From: Clostridium bowmanii
GTDB taxonomy: Bacteria; Bacillota; Clostridia; Clostridiales; Clostridiaceae
Assembly: GCF_018861315.1 (NCBI RefSeq)
Contig: NZ_JAHLDL010000004.1
Coordinates: forward strand, 1 to 64,000
Reading direction: 5' to 3'
DNA: 64,000 bases
The position numbers were made by a program, and so were the translations under genes. The stretch's first letter is position 1. Every line of letters starts with the position of its first letter. This document shows, piece after piece, positions 1 to 8,536 of this stretch. The notes beneath the pieces are model-generated. The model was not told the DNA's origin and made no database searches. It worked only from the letters and a program-made list of their open reading frames with translations.

Positions 1-125
1 CAAATGTAAAGGAAAGTAATCTTGAAGCTATTGAAAAATCATATGCGCTTTCTATTGAAAGAGTAGAGAATGAAACTTCAATTCCAGAAAGCAAGAAAAG
101 ATTAGAAAAATATTCAACGAAGTAA
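1..125 (+). CDS. prdA: D-proline reductase proprotein PrdA, 3' end only
   Basis: An open frame runs in from the left edge and stops with TAA at 123-125. Only the last 40 residues are visible; they are helical and charged and end in RLEKYSTK. No catalytic motif can be seen in this piece. The assignment rests on position: it lies immediately before the small prd-associated gene and prdB, where PrdA, the pyruvoyl-generating proprotein of D-proline reductase, is found in other clostridia. It is an inference from context and would be settled by the upstream sequence. Confidence 0.6.
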   Translation, partial: NVKESNLEAIEKSYALSIERVENETSIPESKKRLEKYSTK

Positions 126-134
126 GGAGATACA

Positions 135-389
135 ATGAAATACGGCGATAAGATAATAGAAATGTACGGAGTTATTGTAGAAGTGCACGATGGATGTGTT
201 TCAATTGATCTAAAAGGAAGATTGGGATTTATGAAGATACCAATGAGGATGCTTATTACAGATTATCCTGTGCAGGTAGGTCAGGAAGTGGGTTTTAGAA
301 TGAGCTTTATTGAGGTTCTTGCGCAGGAGCCTAACGAAAAATATGTTAGCAATATAGAAATAAGAAGTAGAAAGGAAGGGAAAGCATAA
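135..389 (+). CDS. Small proline-reductase-associated protein (84 aa)
   Basis: A small soluble protein without signal peptide or membrane segment, predicted mostly beta (alternating hydrophobics through residues 8-60). It sits between prdA and prdB, as a conserved small hypothetical does in clostridial prd operons; it resembles the family I know as CBO2463/CBO2479 domain proteins, recalled rather than searched. The AAGGAG ribosome site overlaps the upstream stop codon, and its own TAA shares its last base with the prdB ATG at 389, so translation is probably coupled. Its role is unknown; an accessory or assembly role for proline reductase is inferred only from location. Confidence 0.75.
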   Translation: MKYGDKIIEMYGVIVEVHDGCVSIDLKGRLGFMKIPMRMLITDYPVQVGQEVGFRMSFIEVLAQEPNEKYVSNIEIRSRKEGKA

Positions 390-1114
390 TGAGTTTAACA
401 ACTGTTAAAGGTATGCAATCAGAAATATTTGTACCAATTACACCCCCACCAGTTTGGACACCAGTAACAAAGCCATTAAATGAAATGAGAGTTGCTTTTG
501 CAACTGCCTCTGGAGTTCATTTAAAATCGGATAAAAGATTTAATTTAGCAGGAGATTTCACATTTAGAGCAGTGCCAGGTAATACAAATACTAATGATTT
601 AATGGTATCTCATGGTGGATATGACAACGGAGACGTAAACAAAGATATAAATTGTATGTTCCCTATTGATAGATTAAGAGAACTTGCAGCTGAAGGTTTT
701 ATAAAAGAAATTGCTCCAATGCATTATGGATTTATGGGCGGCGGCGGAAACCAAGATAAGTTTAAAAATGAAACTGGTCCTGCCATTGCGAAGTTACTAA
801 AAGCTGAAGGTGTAGATGCAGTTGTATTAACAGCTGGCTGAGGAACTTGTCACCGTTCTGCTGTACTTGTACAGAGAGCGATAGAGGAATCAGGGATTCC
901 TACCATCATTATTGCAGCATTGCCACCAGTAGTTAGGCAGGCTGGAACACCAAGAGCGGTTGCACCACTTGTTCCAATGGGAGCAAATGCTGGAGCACCA
1001 AATGATAAAGAAATGCAAACTGGTATATTAAAAGCTACACTGTTACAACTTGTAGCGATACCATCAGCTGGAAAAATTGTACCATTACCTTTTGAGTATG
1101 CAGCAAAAGTTTAA
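389..1114 (+). CDS. prdB: D-proline reductase selenoprotein subunit PrdB (Sec at codon 151)
   Basis: PrdB carries the selenocysteine of D-proline reductase, which reduces D-proline to 5-aminovalerate in Stickland fermentation. The frame from ATG 389 meets an in-frame TGA at 839-841 and continues in the same frame to TAA at 1112-1114, giving 241 residues, the usual PrdB length. Reading TGA as Sec gives the context AG-Sec-GTCHRSA, a UxxC redox motif; the second half (IPTIIIAALPPVVRQAG) is typical of this family and of the related glycine and sarcosine reductase selenoproteins. A conventional gene caller would split it into 389-841 and 920-1114. It implies that the organism has SelA, SelB, SelC and SelD, which are not in this window. 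Confidence 0.96.
842..880 (+). promoter_or_regulatory. Candidate bacterial SECIS element of prdB
   Basis: Directly 3' of the TGA codon. The segment contains a small hairpin at 861-874 (CTGTA, loop CTTG, TACAG) whose apical loop lies about 25 nt after the UGA, within the spacing known for bacterial SECIS hairpins that recruit SelB. Folding by eye only; the exact helix is uncertain. Confidence 0.55.
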
Positions 1115-1182
1115 TTCACATTTCAGAAGTTTAGCACAGCATAGGGTATGAATAACTTCTAAAATGATGATTTAATTAAAAA

Positions 1183-1222
1183 TATAGGAATGTCTCTAAA
1201 TTTAATTTGAGACATTCCTATA
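1183..1222. terminator. Strong hairpin between prdB and prdF
   Basis: A perfect 14-bp inverted repeat (1183-1196 with 1209-1222, 12-nt loop). There is no clean U-tract after it on the + strand, so it may be a partial terminator or an RNA stability/processing hairpin that sets prdF expression apart from prdAB. A TATAAT at 1234-1239 just after it could serve a separate prdF promoter, but no good -35 was found. Confidence 0.6.
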
Positions 1223-1302
1223 AAAACATTCTATATAATAGAAAATTTAAAAACATTTGCACTTATAAAACTTAAAATGAATAGAAAGATGAGGTATATA
1301 TC

Positions 1303-2307
1303 ATGAAAGCAATGAAGATGATTAATGCAGTAGACTCACATACTATGGGAGAACCAACAAGAATTATAACTGGTGGAGTACCTGTAATTCCAGGAAATAC
1401 TATGCCTGAAAAAAAAGAATATCTAGAAACACATTTAGATTATTTGAGAACAGCAATTATGCTTGAACCGAGAGGCCATAATGACATGTTTGGATCCATT
1501 ATTACTGCTCCAACAATGAAAGAAGCAGATCTTGGAATTATCTTTATGGACGGTGGCGGATATTTAAATATGTGCGGTCATGGTTCTATTGGAGCTGCGA
1601 CGGTAGTAGTAGAAACTGGAATGATTCCAATGGTTGAACCATATACAAATCTAACACTAGAAGCACCAGCAGGACTAGTTAAAGCAAAAGTAAAAGTAGA
1701 AGATGGAAGAGTAAAAGAAGTTTCTATAGCGAATGTACCTTCTTTTCTTTATAAGGAAAATGTAGAATTAGATATTCCGGAATTAGGAAAAATTACTTTT
1801 GATATTTCTTTCGGTGGAAGTTTCTTTGCACTAGTTAAAGCTACTGAGCTAGATATTGATATTTGTCCTGAAAATGCAAATAAACTATGTGAAGTTGGCA
1901 TAAAAATTTTACATGCAATTAATGCAGCAGTTCCAGTACAACATCCATTACTTCCACATATAAATACTGTAGATTTGGTTGAAATATATGGACCTGCTAA
2001 AAATCCAAAGGCTACACTTCAAAATGTAGTAGTATTCGGAGATGGACAAGTGGATAGATCCCCTTGTGGAACAGGAACAAGTGCTAAACTTGCATATTTG
2101 TATGCAAAGGGACATTTGAAGAAGAATGAAGAATTCATATATGAGAGTATTATTGGGACTATGTTTAAAGGGAAAGTACTTTCAGAAGTACAAGTTGGGG
2201 AATTTAAAGGTATCATTCCAGAAATAACAGGTAGCGCGTACATCACTGGATTTAATCAATTTGTTATTGACGAAGAAGACCCTTTAAAATATGGATTTAA
2301 ACTATAA
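1303..2307 (+). CDS. prdF: Proline racemase PrdF
   Basis: Converts L-proline to the D-proline used by proline reductase. PLP-independent racemase with two catalytic cysteines: Cys91 in the motif MCGHGSIG and Cys255 in DRSPCGTGTSAK, each acting as acid/base on one face of the substrate. At 334 aa it matches the family length. The start ATG 1303 follows a GATGAGG-type ribosome site. It lies downstream of prdB, the usual position of prdF; related 4-hydroxyproline epimerases share the fold, but the prd context favours proline racemase. Confidence 0.93.
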   Translation: MKAMKMINAVDSHTMGEPTRIITGGVPVIPGNTMPEKKEYLETHLDYLRTAIMLEPRGHNDMFGSIITAPTMKEADLGIIFMDGGGYLNMCGHGSIGAATVVVETGMIPMVEPYTNLTLEAPAGLVKAKVKVEDGRVKEVSIANVPSFLYKENVELDIPELGKITFDISFGGSFFALVKATELDIDICPENANKLCEVGIKILHAINAAVPVQHPLLPHINTVDLVEIYGPAKNPKATLQNVVVFGDGQVDRSPCGTGTSAKLAYLYAKGHLKKNEEFIYESIIGTMFKGKVLSEVQVGEFKGIIPEITGSAYITGFNQFVIDEEDPLKYGFKL

Positions 2308-2357
2308 ATATAATGAATATTTAGTTGCATTTTAATTAGAAAAAGGAGGAATTTATA

Positions 2358-3233
2358 ATGTTATTTGCCGTATTATCAGTACTAGGTCTTTTAACTCTTT
2401 ATTTTTCAATGATTTTTATTAAGGATTATATCTTAGCATCAAAGGAAAACAGACTAGAAAAACCAAGTTTTTTTGCCACAGGAGCTGTAGGATTTGCCAC
2501 CAATTTCTTTGATACTCTAGGGATTGGTAGTTTTGCACCTACAACTGCATTATTAAAACAATTTAAACTTACAAATGATAGAACAATGCCTGGAACATTA
2601 AATGTATCATGCACAATTCCAGTAGTATTGGAAGCATTTATTTTTATTACAGTAATAAAAGTAGATCCAATTACACTTATTTTTATGCTTTTCGCAGCAA
2701 CAATAGGAGCGATTCTTGGAGCAGGATATGTTGCTAAGTTGGATGTAAAGAAAATTCAATTGGCAATGGGAGTTGCTTTACTAGTTGTAGCACTTATTAT
2801 GATTCTTCAACAATTAAACATATTTCCTGCTGGAGGAGACGCAATTGGTCTTACTGGAGGAAAACTAATATTTGCTGTTGTAGCTAACTTTATACTGGGT
2901 GCATTAATGACACTTGGAATAGGCCTTTATGCTCCATGTATGGCACTTGTATTTGCGCTTGGATTAAGCCCAGCAATTGCCTTTCCGATTATGATGGGTT
3001 CTTGCGCATTCTTAATGCCAGCAGCTTCCGTTAAGTTTGTTAAAGAAGGAGCTTATGATAGAAAAGCTTCTATGGCAATAACGGTATTTGGAGTAATAGC
3101 GGTACTTATCGCAGCATATATTGTAAAATCCTTACCACTTGACATATTGAAATGGCTTGTTGTAGTGGTTATTATTTATACATCAGCTATGATGTTTAAA
3201 TCGTATTCAAAGCCGGTTGTAGCAAAAGCATAG
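2358..3233 (+). CDS. TauE/SafE family membrane permease in the prd cluster
   Basis: Integral membrane protein of 291 aa with about eight hydrophobic segments and a short polar stretch near residues 28-38. The repeated arrangement (GFATNFFDTLGIGSF in the first half, LGIGLYAPCMALVFALG in the second) is typical of the TauE/SafE (sulfite exporter-like) family, which moves small organic anions. A strong AAAGGAGG site precedes ATG 2358, 50 nt after prdF, so it is probably cotranscribed. Transport of a proline-fermentation compound is an inference; the substrate cannot be read from sequence. Confidence 0.85.
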   Translation: MLFAVLSVLGLLTLYFSMIFIKDYILASKENRLEKPSFFATGAVGFATNFFDTLGIGSFAPTTALLKQFKLTNDRTMPGTLNVSCTIPVVLEAFIFITVIKVDPITLIFMLFAATIGAILGAGYVAKLDVKKIQLAMGVALLVVALIMILQQLNIFPAGGDAIGLTGGKLIFAVVANFILGALMTLGIGLYAPCMALVFALGLSPAIAFPIMMGSCAFLMPAASVKFVKEGAYDRKASMAITVFGVIAVLIAAYIVKSLPLDILKWLVVVVIIYTSAMMFKSYSKPVVAKA

Positions 3234-3324
3234 AATTTGTTTAAATATACTAATAATATAAAAATGAATTTCACTTAAACGGACTCTTTATAAAAAAATA
3301 AATTTGAAAGATATATCTTTAATT

Positions 3325-3362
3325 AAAAAGATGATTTCTGTATTACAGAAATCATCTTTTTT
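3325..3362. terminator. Bidirectional terminator after the prd cluster
   Basis: Perfect 16-bp stem (3325-3340 with 3346-3361) with a 5-nt loop, flanked by A-runs on the left and T-runs on the right, so it can terminate the prd operon and transcription from the opposite-strand peptidase gene. Confidence 0.9.
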
Positions 3363-3405
3363 ATGTTCGAATTTTAAATATTCATTACAATGAAGCATGT
3401 ATAGC

Positions 3406-4761
3406 TCAATTTAATTTGCCATTGGAATTAGATTTTTTTTTATAAAATACTGAAAATATTAAAATCCCAATTATAGAAATTAAGGTGCATTCTTTATAAT
3501 AGATAATAATAAAGTTATTTTTGAAAGTATATTTTACAATCTCTTTAGAGGCTACATCATAGCATCTGTCTATAGAGTCTAAGCTTATATATTTAGAAGT
3601 GTCTTTGGGTGTGTGAATTCGCGTCATATCATTGTCACAAAAAGTTATAGCATCAATGTTTTCTTTCCTAAAGCCTTCATGATCGCTAGCATCTTCAAAA
3701 AGATAATTAAAAAATATTTTTCCGGTTTTGCAGGTATTTGAAACTGATTTTATAAAAGGTGTTTTATCCGTATCTTTTTTTCCACCCATAATACATAGTG
3801 GAACAGCATTATTACTTCCAATCATATCAAAGTTAAATACTTTACTACCCTTTATATCACTTTTGTAGGTTTCAATAAATGCGTTTGAACCTAAGCATCC
3901 AAATTCTTCTGCATTAAAGCCTAAGAAAAGAATGCTTCTATCAGGTTTGCCAAGAGAAGTTAAATACTTACTCATCTCAAGCATAAAAGATAGACCAGAT
4001 GCATTATCTAAAGCCCCATTATATATAGTACCATTTAAATCTGTACCTATATGATCAAAGTGTGCAGAAACAATTATTGGGGGCATAGATATATCCCTGC
4101 CTTCTAAATACCCCATAACGTTAGTTACACTGGCTTCTGAGACTATATAGGGGATAAAACAATCAATTGTACAGTCTCTAGCTAATAAATCTTTAAGTTC
4201 TGTAAGCGTCTCTTTAGTAATCATAATATACATGTTATAACTGGAATCGTACATAAATGAACTTCTAAAAGATAGGTCATTATCTTTCGGAACAAACAAT
4301 ATAAAGGGGCCGCCCTCGGTAGTAACTTTAATATAGCTTTCTTTTGCTACTTTAACATTGCTTTTGCTAAACGTTAAATTATTGCTTTTAAAGTTTAACA
4401 TATCTTCTTTGAAATCTTTGCTATAAATAAAGGTTTTTACAATATTTCCGCTTACATCTAAAACCCTCAAATATGGACTATTACTAATTTTCTTAGGATA
4501 CAGGACTTTGAAGTTTTGAAATTCACTACCTTTATAGGGTTTTAATCCACTATTTTTAAATTCACTGTTAATATAGGTAGCAATTTCTGCATTTTCTAAG
4601 GTCCCAGGTAACCTTCCTTTAAATTGGTCAGAAGAGATGTATTTAATATTTTGGTATACATTTGTAGGATTGAATCTATATAGGGTATAATATATATGTG
4701 AACTGTAGAAAAATAGTAAAAGACAAGTGGATAAAAAATAAGAGCATATTAACTTTTTCAT
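3406..4761 (-). CDS. Membrane-anchored M28 family zinc peptidase
   Basis: A 451-aa protein with an N-terminal hydrophobic anchor (residues 4-27), an extracytoplasmic peptidase region and a second hydrophobic segment near 416-440 followed by a KKK tail. The M28 di-zinc motifs are present in order: His234 (SAHFDH), Asp252 (GALDNASG), Glu285-Glu286 (NAEEFG), Asp312 (FDMIG) and His383 (IHTPKD). An AGGAGA ribosome site precedes the start. It is probably a cell-surface aminopeptidase that helps feed amino-acid fermentation; the two-anchor topology is unusual among secreted M28 enzymes. Substrate specificity is not visible. Confidence 0.85.
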   Translation of the reverse strand: MKKLICSYFLSTCLLLFFYSSHIYYTLYRFNPTNVYQNIKYISSDQFKGRLPGTLENAEIATYINSEFKNSGLKPYKGSEFQNFKVLYPKKISNSPYLRVLDVSGNIVKTFIYSKDFKEDMLNFKSNNLTFSKSNVKVAKESYIKVTTEGGPFILFVPKDNDLSFRSSFMYDSSYNMYIMITKETLTELKDLLARDCTIDCFIPYIVSEASVTNVMGYLEGRDISMPPIIVSAHFDHIGTDLNGTIYNGALDNASGLSFMLEMSKYLTSLGKPDRSILFLGFNAEEFGCLGSNAFIETYKSDIKGSKVFNFDMIGSNNAVPLCIMGGKKDTDKTPFIKSVSNTCKTGKIFFNYLFEDASDHEGFRKENIDAITFCDNDMTRIHTPKDTSKYISLDSIDRCYDVASKEIVKYTFKNNFIIIYYKECTLISIIGILIFSVFYKKKSNSNGKLN

Positions 4762-4956
4762 ATATTTCTCCTAAAAATTTATATCTTTTATATAGATATG
4801 AGTATTGAACTTGGGGTATGATTAATTATGTTAATTTTGTGGCTTAAATTAAAATTATAAATTATGAGAGGAGGATTGGCTATTTAGACACCTTTAAATA
4901 AATTATTAACAAAGAGTTATTTATTTTAGTGTGATTTAAACGGATAGCTGAGAAAT

Positions 4957-7119
4957 ATGGAAAATATAGAAAGTAGATTAATTAGTGAATTTAAAATAAC
5001 TAGGGAACAGGCCGAAAATGTAATCCAATTATTAAATGAAGGGAATACGGTTCCTTTCATTGCTAGATATAGAAAAGAGAGGACGGGAGGACTTGACGAT
5101 ATAGTCCTAAGAAATTTCACAGAGAGACTTATATATCTTAGAAATTTGGAAGAAAGAAAAACAGATGTAATACGTCTTATTGGGGAACAAGAAAAGCTAA
5201 CAGAGGAAATTGAAGGATCAATAAATAAATGTGAAACCTTAACAGAAATAGAGGATATTTATAGACCCTTTAAACCAAAGAAAAGAACTAGAGCTATTAT
5301 TGCAATAGAAAAAGGGTTAAAGCCCCTTGCTGAAACTATTTTCAGTGGTGAGTTTAAAGGTGAAATAAACGAGTATGCGCAGGAATTTATAAGTGAAGAA
5401 AAAGAAGTGAAGACTTCGGAAGATGCGCTTCAAGGTGCTGGAGATATTATAAGTGAAATGATTTCAGATGAGGCTGATTATAGAAAATGGATTAGGGCAC
5501 TGGTACATAATCAAGGAATTGTAGAGACTAAGGGCAGCTGTGATGAAACTACACCATTTGAAATGTATTATGAGTATAAAGAGGGAGTTAAATCTATTCC
5601 GCCTCATAGAATTCTTGCTATAAATAGAGGCGAAAATAGCAAGATACTTTCTGTGAAAATTAAAGCTGATAATGATAAAATTACTGATTACTTAAGAGCT
5701 AAATGTTTAAAAGGTAATAAGGAAACTGATAAGTATATAGAACTTAGTATAGTTGATTCAGTAAAAAGACTTATATTTCCTTCAATTGAAAGAGAAATAA
5801 GGTCAGAGCTCACAGAAAAAGGTGAAATAGGAGCTATTGAAATCTTCAAGGCTAATTTAAAGGCTCTCTTAATGCAGTCACCTATAAAAGGGAAGGTAGT
5901 ACTTGGATTTGATCCAGGGTTTAGAACTGGGTGTAAAATAGCAGTGTTAGATGACACAGGTAAGGTTTTGGACATAGCTACAGTATATGCTACTGCAGGA
6001 AGTAAAGATGGTGTTCAAAAATCTATAGGTATTATTAAGGCCTTAGTAAAAAAACACAATGTAGAAGTGATATCCTTAGGTAATGGGACAGCAAGTCGAG
6101 AGTCAGAAGAAATTTTAGCTCAGATAATTAAAGAACTTAAAGAGGAATGTTCAAAAGATTTGTACTATGTTATAGTTTCAGAAGCTGGGGCATCAGTATA
6201 TTCTGCATCAGAGCTTGCATCTAAAGAATATCCAGACATAGATGTATCCATTAGAGGTGCTATTTCCATAGGGCGTAGACTACAAGACCCACTGGTGGAA
6301 CTTGTAAAAATAGATCCTAAGGCTATTGGTGTGGGACAATACCAACATGATGTAGCGCCTAAAAAACTTGATGAATCCTTAAAAGGAGTAGTTGAAGACT
6401 GCGTTAATGCTGTTGGGGTAGATCTTAATATTGCAACACCTTCACTATTATCTTATATATCGGGGATAAATGCTGCTATAGCTACAAATATTGTAGCTTA
6501 TAGAGAAGAAAATGGTAAGTTCGTAGCTAGAAAAGAATTACTAAAAGTGAAAAGATTAGGTGCCAAGGCGTATGAACAATGTGCTGGATTTTTAAGAGTA
6601 ATGGAGAGCAAAGAGTTTCTAGATAATACCTCAGTTCATCCGGAGTCATATGTTGCAACAAAAAAATTATTGGGTTTCTTAAAGTATTCAAAAGAGGAAC
6701 TTAAATCTTTGAATTTTAAAGATTTAGATCAGAGAGTGGAAAGTATTAGCCTTAATGAACTAGCAAAAGATTTAGAAATAGGTGTTCCAACTCTTAGAGA
6801 TATTATTAAAGAAATCAAAAAACCAGGCAGAGATCCAAGAGAAGAATTACCTAAACCACTATTAAAAACAGGTGTAGTTCAGATGTCGCACCTTAAACCA
6901 GGAATGAAACTTATGGGTACGGTAAGAAATGTATCTGACTTTGGAGCCTTTGTTGATATTGGAGTTCATCAGGATGGGTTAGTACATATAAGCCAGCTAT
7001 CAGATAAATTTGTAAAGCATCCATTAGATGTAGTTACAGTTGGAGATATAGTTGAGGTTAGTGTGCTAGAAGTTGATGAGAAAAGAAAAAGGATATCATT
7101 GTCAATGAAAAATATATAA
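4957..7119 (+). CDS. tex: Tex family transcription accessory / RNA-binding protein
   Basis: A 720-aa cytoplasmic nucleic-acid-binding protein. It has the helical Tex N-terminal region (about 1-190), a YqgF/RNase H-like domain beginning near residue 313 (GKVVLGFDPGFRTGCK), helix-hairpin-helix repeats around 490-560 and a C-terminal S1 domain near 640-715 (VDIGVHQDGLVHISQLSD). Length and order match Tex. The ribosome site before ATG 4957 is weak (GCTGAGAA). Stands alone; tex influences transcription and toxin or competence expression in several bacteria, but its mechanism here is not evident. Confidence 0.93.
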   Translation: MENIESRLISEFKITREQAENVIQLLNEGNTVPFIARYRKERTGGLDDIVLRNFTERLIYLRNLEERKTDVIRLIGEQEKLTEEIEGSINKCETLTEIEDIYRPFKPKKRTRAIIAIEKGLKPLAETIFSGEFKGEINEYAQEFISEEKEVKTSEDALQGAGDIISEMISDEADYRKWIRALVHNQGIVETKGSCDETTPFEMYYEYKEGVKSIPPHRILAINRGENSKILSVKIKADNDKITDYLRAKCLKGNKETDKYIELSIVDSVKRLIFPSIEREIRSELTEKGEIGAIEIFKANLKALLMQSPIKGKVVLGFDPGFRTGCKIAVLDDTGKVLDIATVYATAGSKDGVQKSIGIIKALVKKHNVEVISLGNGTASRESEEILAQIIKELKEECSKDLYYVIVSEAGASVYSASELASKEYPDIDVSIRGAISIGRRLQDPLVELVKIDPKAIGVGQYQHDVAPKKLDESLKGVVEDCVNAVGVDLNIATPSLLSYISGINAAIATNIVAYREENGKFVARKELLKVKRLGAKAYEQCAGFLRVMESKEFLDNTSVHPESYVATKKLLGFLKYSKEELKSLNFKDLDQRVESISLNELAKDLEIGVPTLRDIIKEIKKPGRDPREELPKPLLKTGVVQMSHLKPGMKLMGTVRNVSDFGAFVDIGVHQDGLVHISQLSDKFVKHPLDVVTVGDIVEVSVLEVDEKRKRISLSMKNI

Positions 7120-7127
7120 TTTAGATA

Positions 7128-7156
7128 TTGCTTTTTACGTAAAATGTATATATAAT
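7128..7156 (+). promoter_or_regulatory. Promoter of the FMN riboswitch-ribU transcript
   Basis: TTGCTT (7128-7133), 17-nt spacer, TATAAT (7151-7156). Predicted transcription start near 7163, about 17 nt before the FMN aptamer. Confidence 0.75.
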
Positions 7157-7179
7157 TATATTATAAAATAAAATTTGAT

Positions 7180-7289
7180 AATCTTCAGGGCGGGGCGAAT
7201 TTCCCCACCGGCGGTAAAGCCCGCGAGCCGAAAGGCAGATTCGGTTTAATTCCGAAGCCGACAGTAAAGTCTGGATAAAAGAAGATGTG
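7180..7289 (+). ncRNA. FMN riboswitch (RFN element)
   Basis: All hallmark RFN blocks are present: AGGGCGGGGCGAA, CCCACCGGCGGTAAA, GCCCGCGAGCC, CGAAGCCGACAGTAAAGTCTGGA, closed by an outer helix ATCTTC (7181-7186) with GAAGAT (7281-7286). FMN binding is expected to favour the downstream terminator and switch off the riboflavin transporter. Confidence 0.97.
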
Positions 7290-7304
7290 ATATATGTGAA
7301 TTCG

Positions 7305-7333
7305 CCCTGACATAGTTCTATGTCAGGGTTTTT
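7305..7333 (+). terminator. Riboswitch-controlled intrinsic terminator before ribU
   Basis: 11-bp stem CCCTGACATAG (7305-7315) with CTATGTCAGGG (7318-7328), followed by a T-run. It lies between the FMN aptamer and ribU, as expected for transcriptional attenuation. Confidence 0.93.
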
Positions 7334-7378
7334 ATTATATCCATCCCTAGAAGACATATTCAATTAGGGGGTATAAAA

Positions 7379-8017
7379 ATGAGAGACGAAAAACTTATTA
7401 AACTAATCAAAATTTCACTTTTATCTGTTATGGCTTTTCTTTTAATGTACATTGAATTACCGCTTCCGATGTTTCCAGAGTTTTTAAAAATTGATATTAG
7501 CGACCTACCAGCGCTACTCGGTGCTTTTGCATTAGGTCCGATAGCAGGGGTTACTATTGAACTCTTTAAAAATATATTGCATGGATTGTTAGCAACAAAA
7601 ACAGCATTTGTGGGAGAATTAGCAAATTTTCTAGTAGGGGCAGTTTTAGTATTCGTATCTGGATATATATATAAAGTTCGAAAAAGTAAAGGTGGAGCTG
7701 TTGTTGGACTTCTAACAGGAGTAGTTTGTATGTCACTATTTGCAGCAATATTAAATTATTTTGTTATATTACCTTTATATGAAACAGTATTAGGATTCAA
7801 GACAAGTATGGTAGTAGGAGCAGGAGCAATTATAAATCCTAATATTAAAAATTTAAATTCTTTTGTTATATGGATGATTATTCCTTTCAATTTATTTAAA
7901 GGAGTAATTATATCAGCAATGACGTTAGCTTTATATAAGAGTGTTTCGCCTATACTTCACAAAGAACATATAGAGCAAAGATACAAAGATAGTCAAAGGA
8001 TTATTGATAGAAAATAA
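7379..8017 (+). CDS. ribU: Riboflavin ECF transporter substrate-binding subunit RibU
   Basis: A 212-aa membrane protein with about six hydrophobic segments (first at 10-26, then about 40-60, 75-100, 105-130, 160-190). The motif DISDLPALLGAFALGPIAG is typical of RibU, the S-component that binds riboflavin and works with the EcfA/A'/T energy module (not in this window). A GGGGG ribosome site precedes the ATG. The FMN riboswitch directly upstream fixes the substrate as riboflavin/FMN and predicts repression when FMN is plentiful. Confidence 0.94.
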   Translation: MRDEKLIKLIKISLLSVMAFLLMYIELPLPMFPEFLKIDISDLPALLGAFALGPIAGVTIELFKNILHGLLATKTAFVGELANFLVGAVLVFVSGYIYKVRKSKGGAVVGLLTGVVCMSLFAAILNYFVILPLYETVLGFKTSMVVGAGAIINPNIKNLNSFVIWMIIPFNLFKGVIISAMTLALYKSVSPILHKEHIEQRYKDSQRIIDRK

Positions 8018-8020
8018 GAG

Positions 8021-8075
8021 AACTAGCAAATAAACGGGTACCTATTTTATAGGTATCCGTTTATTTGTTAGTTTT
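8021..8075. terminator. Bidirectional terminator between ribU and rimI
   Basis: Long near-perfect hairpin: AACTAGCAAATAAACGGGTA pairs with the segment ending in TTTGTTAGTT around a short TTT loop, with T-rich flanks on both strands. It serves the convergent ribU and rimI-tsaB-tsaE transcripts. Confidence 0.9.
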
Positions 8076-8086
8076 CTTAAAATATG

Positions 8087-8536
8087 TTATAGGTTTCGAT
8101 TCCACATAATTACTGCATCTTCACCGTTATCTTCATAGTAATGGCGTCTAATGCCTTCTGTTTCAAAGCCATATTTCTCATACAAGTTTATGGCAAGAAA
8201 ATTTGATTTTCTAACCTCTAAGGTTATTGCAGAAACCTTTTGTTTCCTACATATTCTAAATAAAGCTTCTACAATCATGTCACCACCACCATGACCACGA
8301 GCCTCTGGGTGAACAGCAACATTAGTAATATGGGCCTCATCTATGATTAACCACATTCCACCATAACCTACTATAGAATTGCCCTTTTTTAAAACAACAT
8401 ATCTAGCAAATTTATTATCTAACTCACTTTGTAGGGATTCAAAACTCCATGAAATAGGAAAGCTTAGTTCACTAATGTTGAGTATAGATTTAATAGATGA
8501 ACTATCCATTGAAAAAATTTTAAAATCGCTATTCAT
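8087..8536 (-). CDS. rimI: Ribosomal protein S18 alanine N-acetyltransferase RimI
   Basis: GNAT-fold acetyltransferase, 149 aa. The acetyl-CoA binding motif V-x-P-x-A-R-G-H-G-G (VHPEARGHGGGDMI) lies near residue 75, and the C-terminal signature NLYEKYGFETEGIRRHYYEDNGEDAVIM is diagnostic of RimI. It is the last gene of tsaE-tsaB-rimI, overlapping tsaB by 8 nt. In firmicutes this grouping links it to the t6A tRNA modification genes, although the enzyme itself acetylates S18. Confidence 0.93.
   Translation of the reverse strand: MNSDFKIFSMDSSSIKSILNISELSFPISWSFESLQSELDNKFARYVVLKKGNSIVGYGGMWLIIDEAHITNVAVHPEARGHGGGDMIVEALFRICRKQKVSAITLEVRKSNFLAINLYEKYGFETEGIRRHYYEDNGEDAVIMWNRNL

Noticed and set aside
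839-841. prdB interpreted as a nonsense or frameshift pseudogene
   Set aside because: The frame is unbroken after TGA, the total length is normal for PrdB and Sec is expected at this UxxC position.
7121-7363. 80-aa minus-strand ORF
   Set aside because: It lies over the FMN riboswitch and its terminator; coding appearance comes from the structured RNA.
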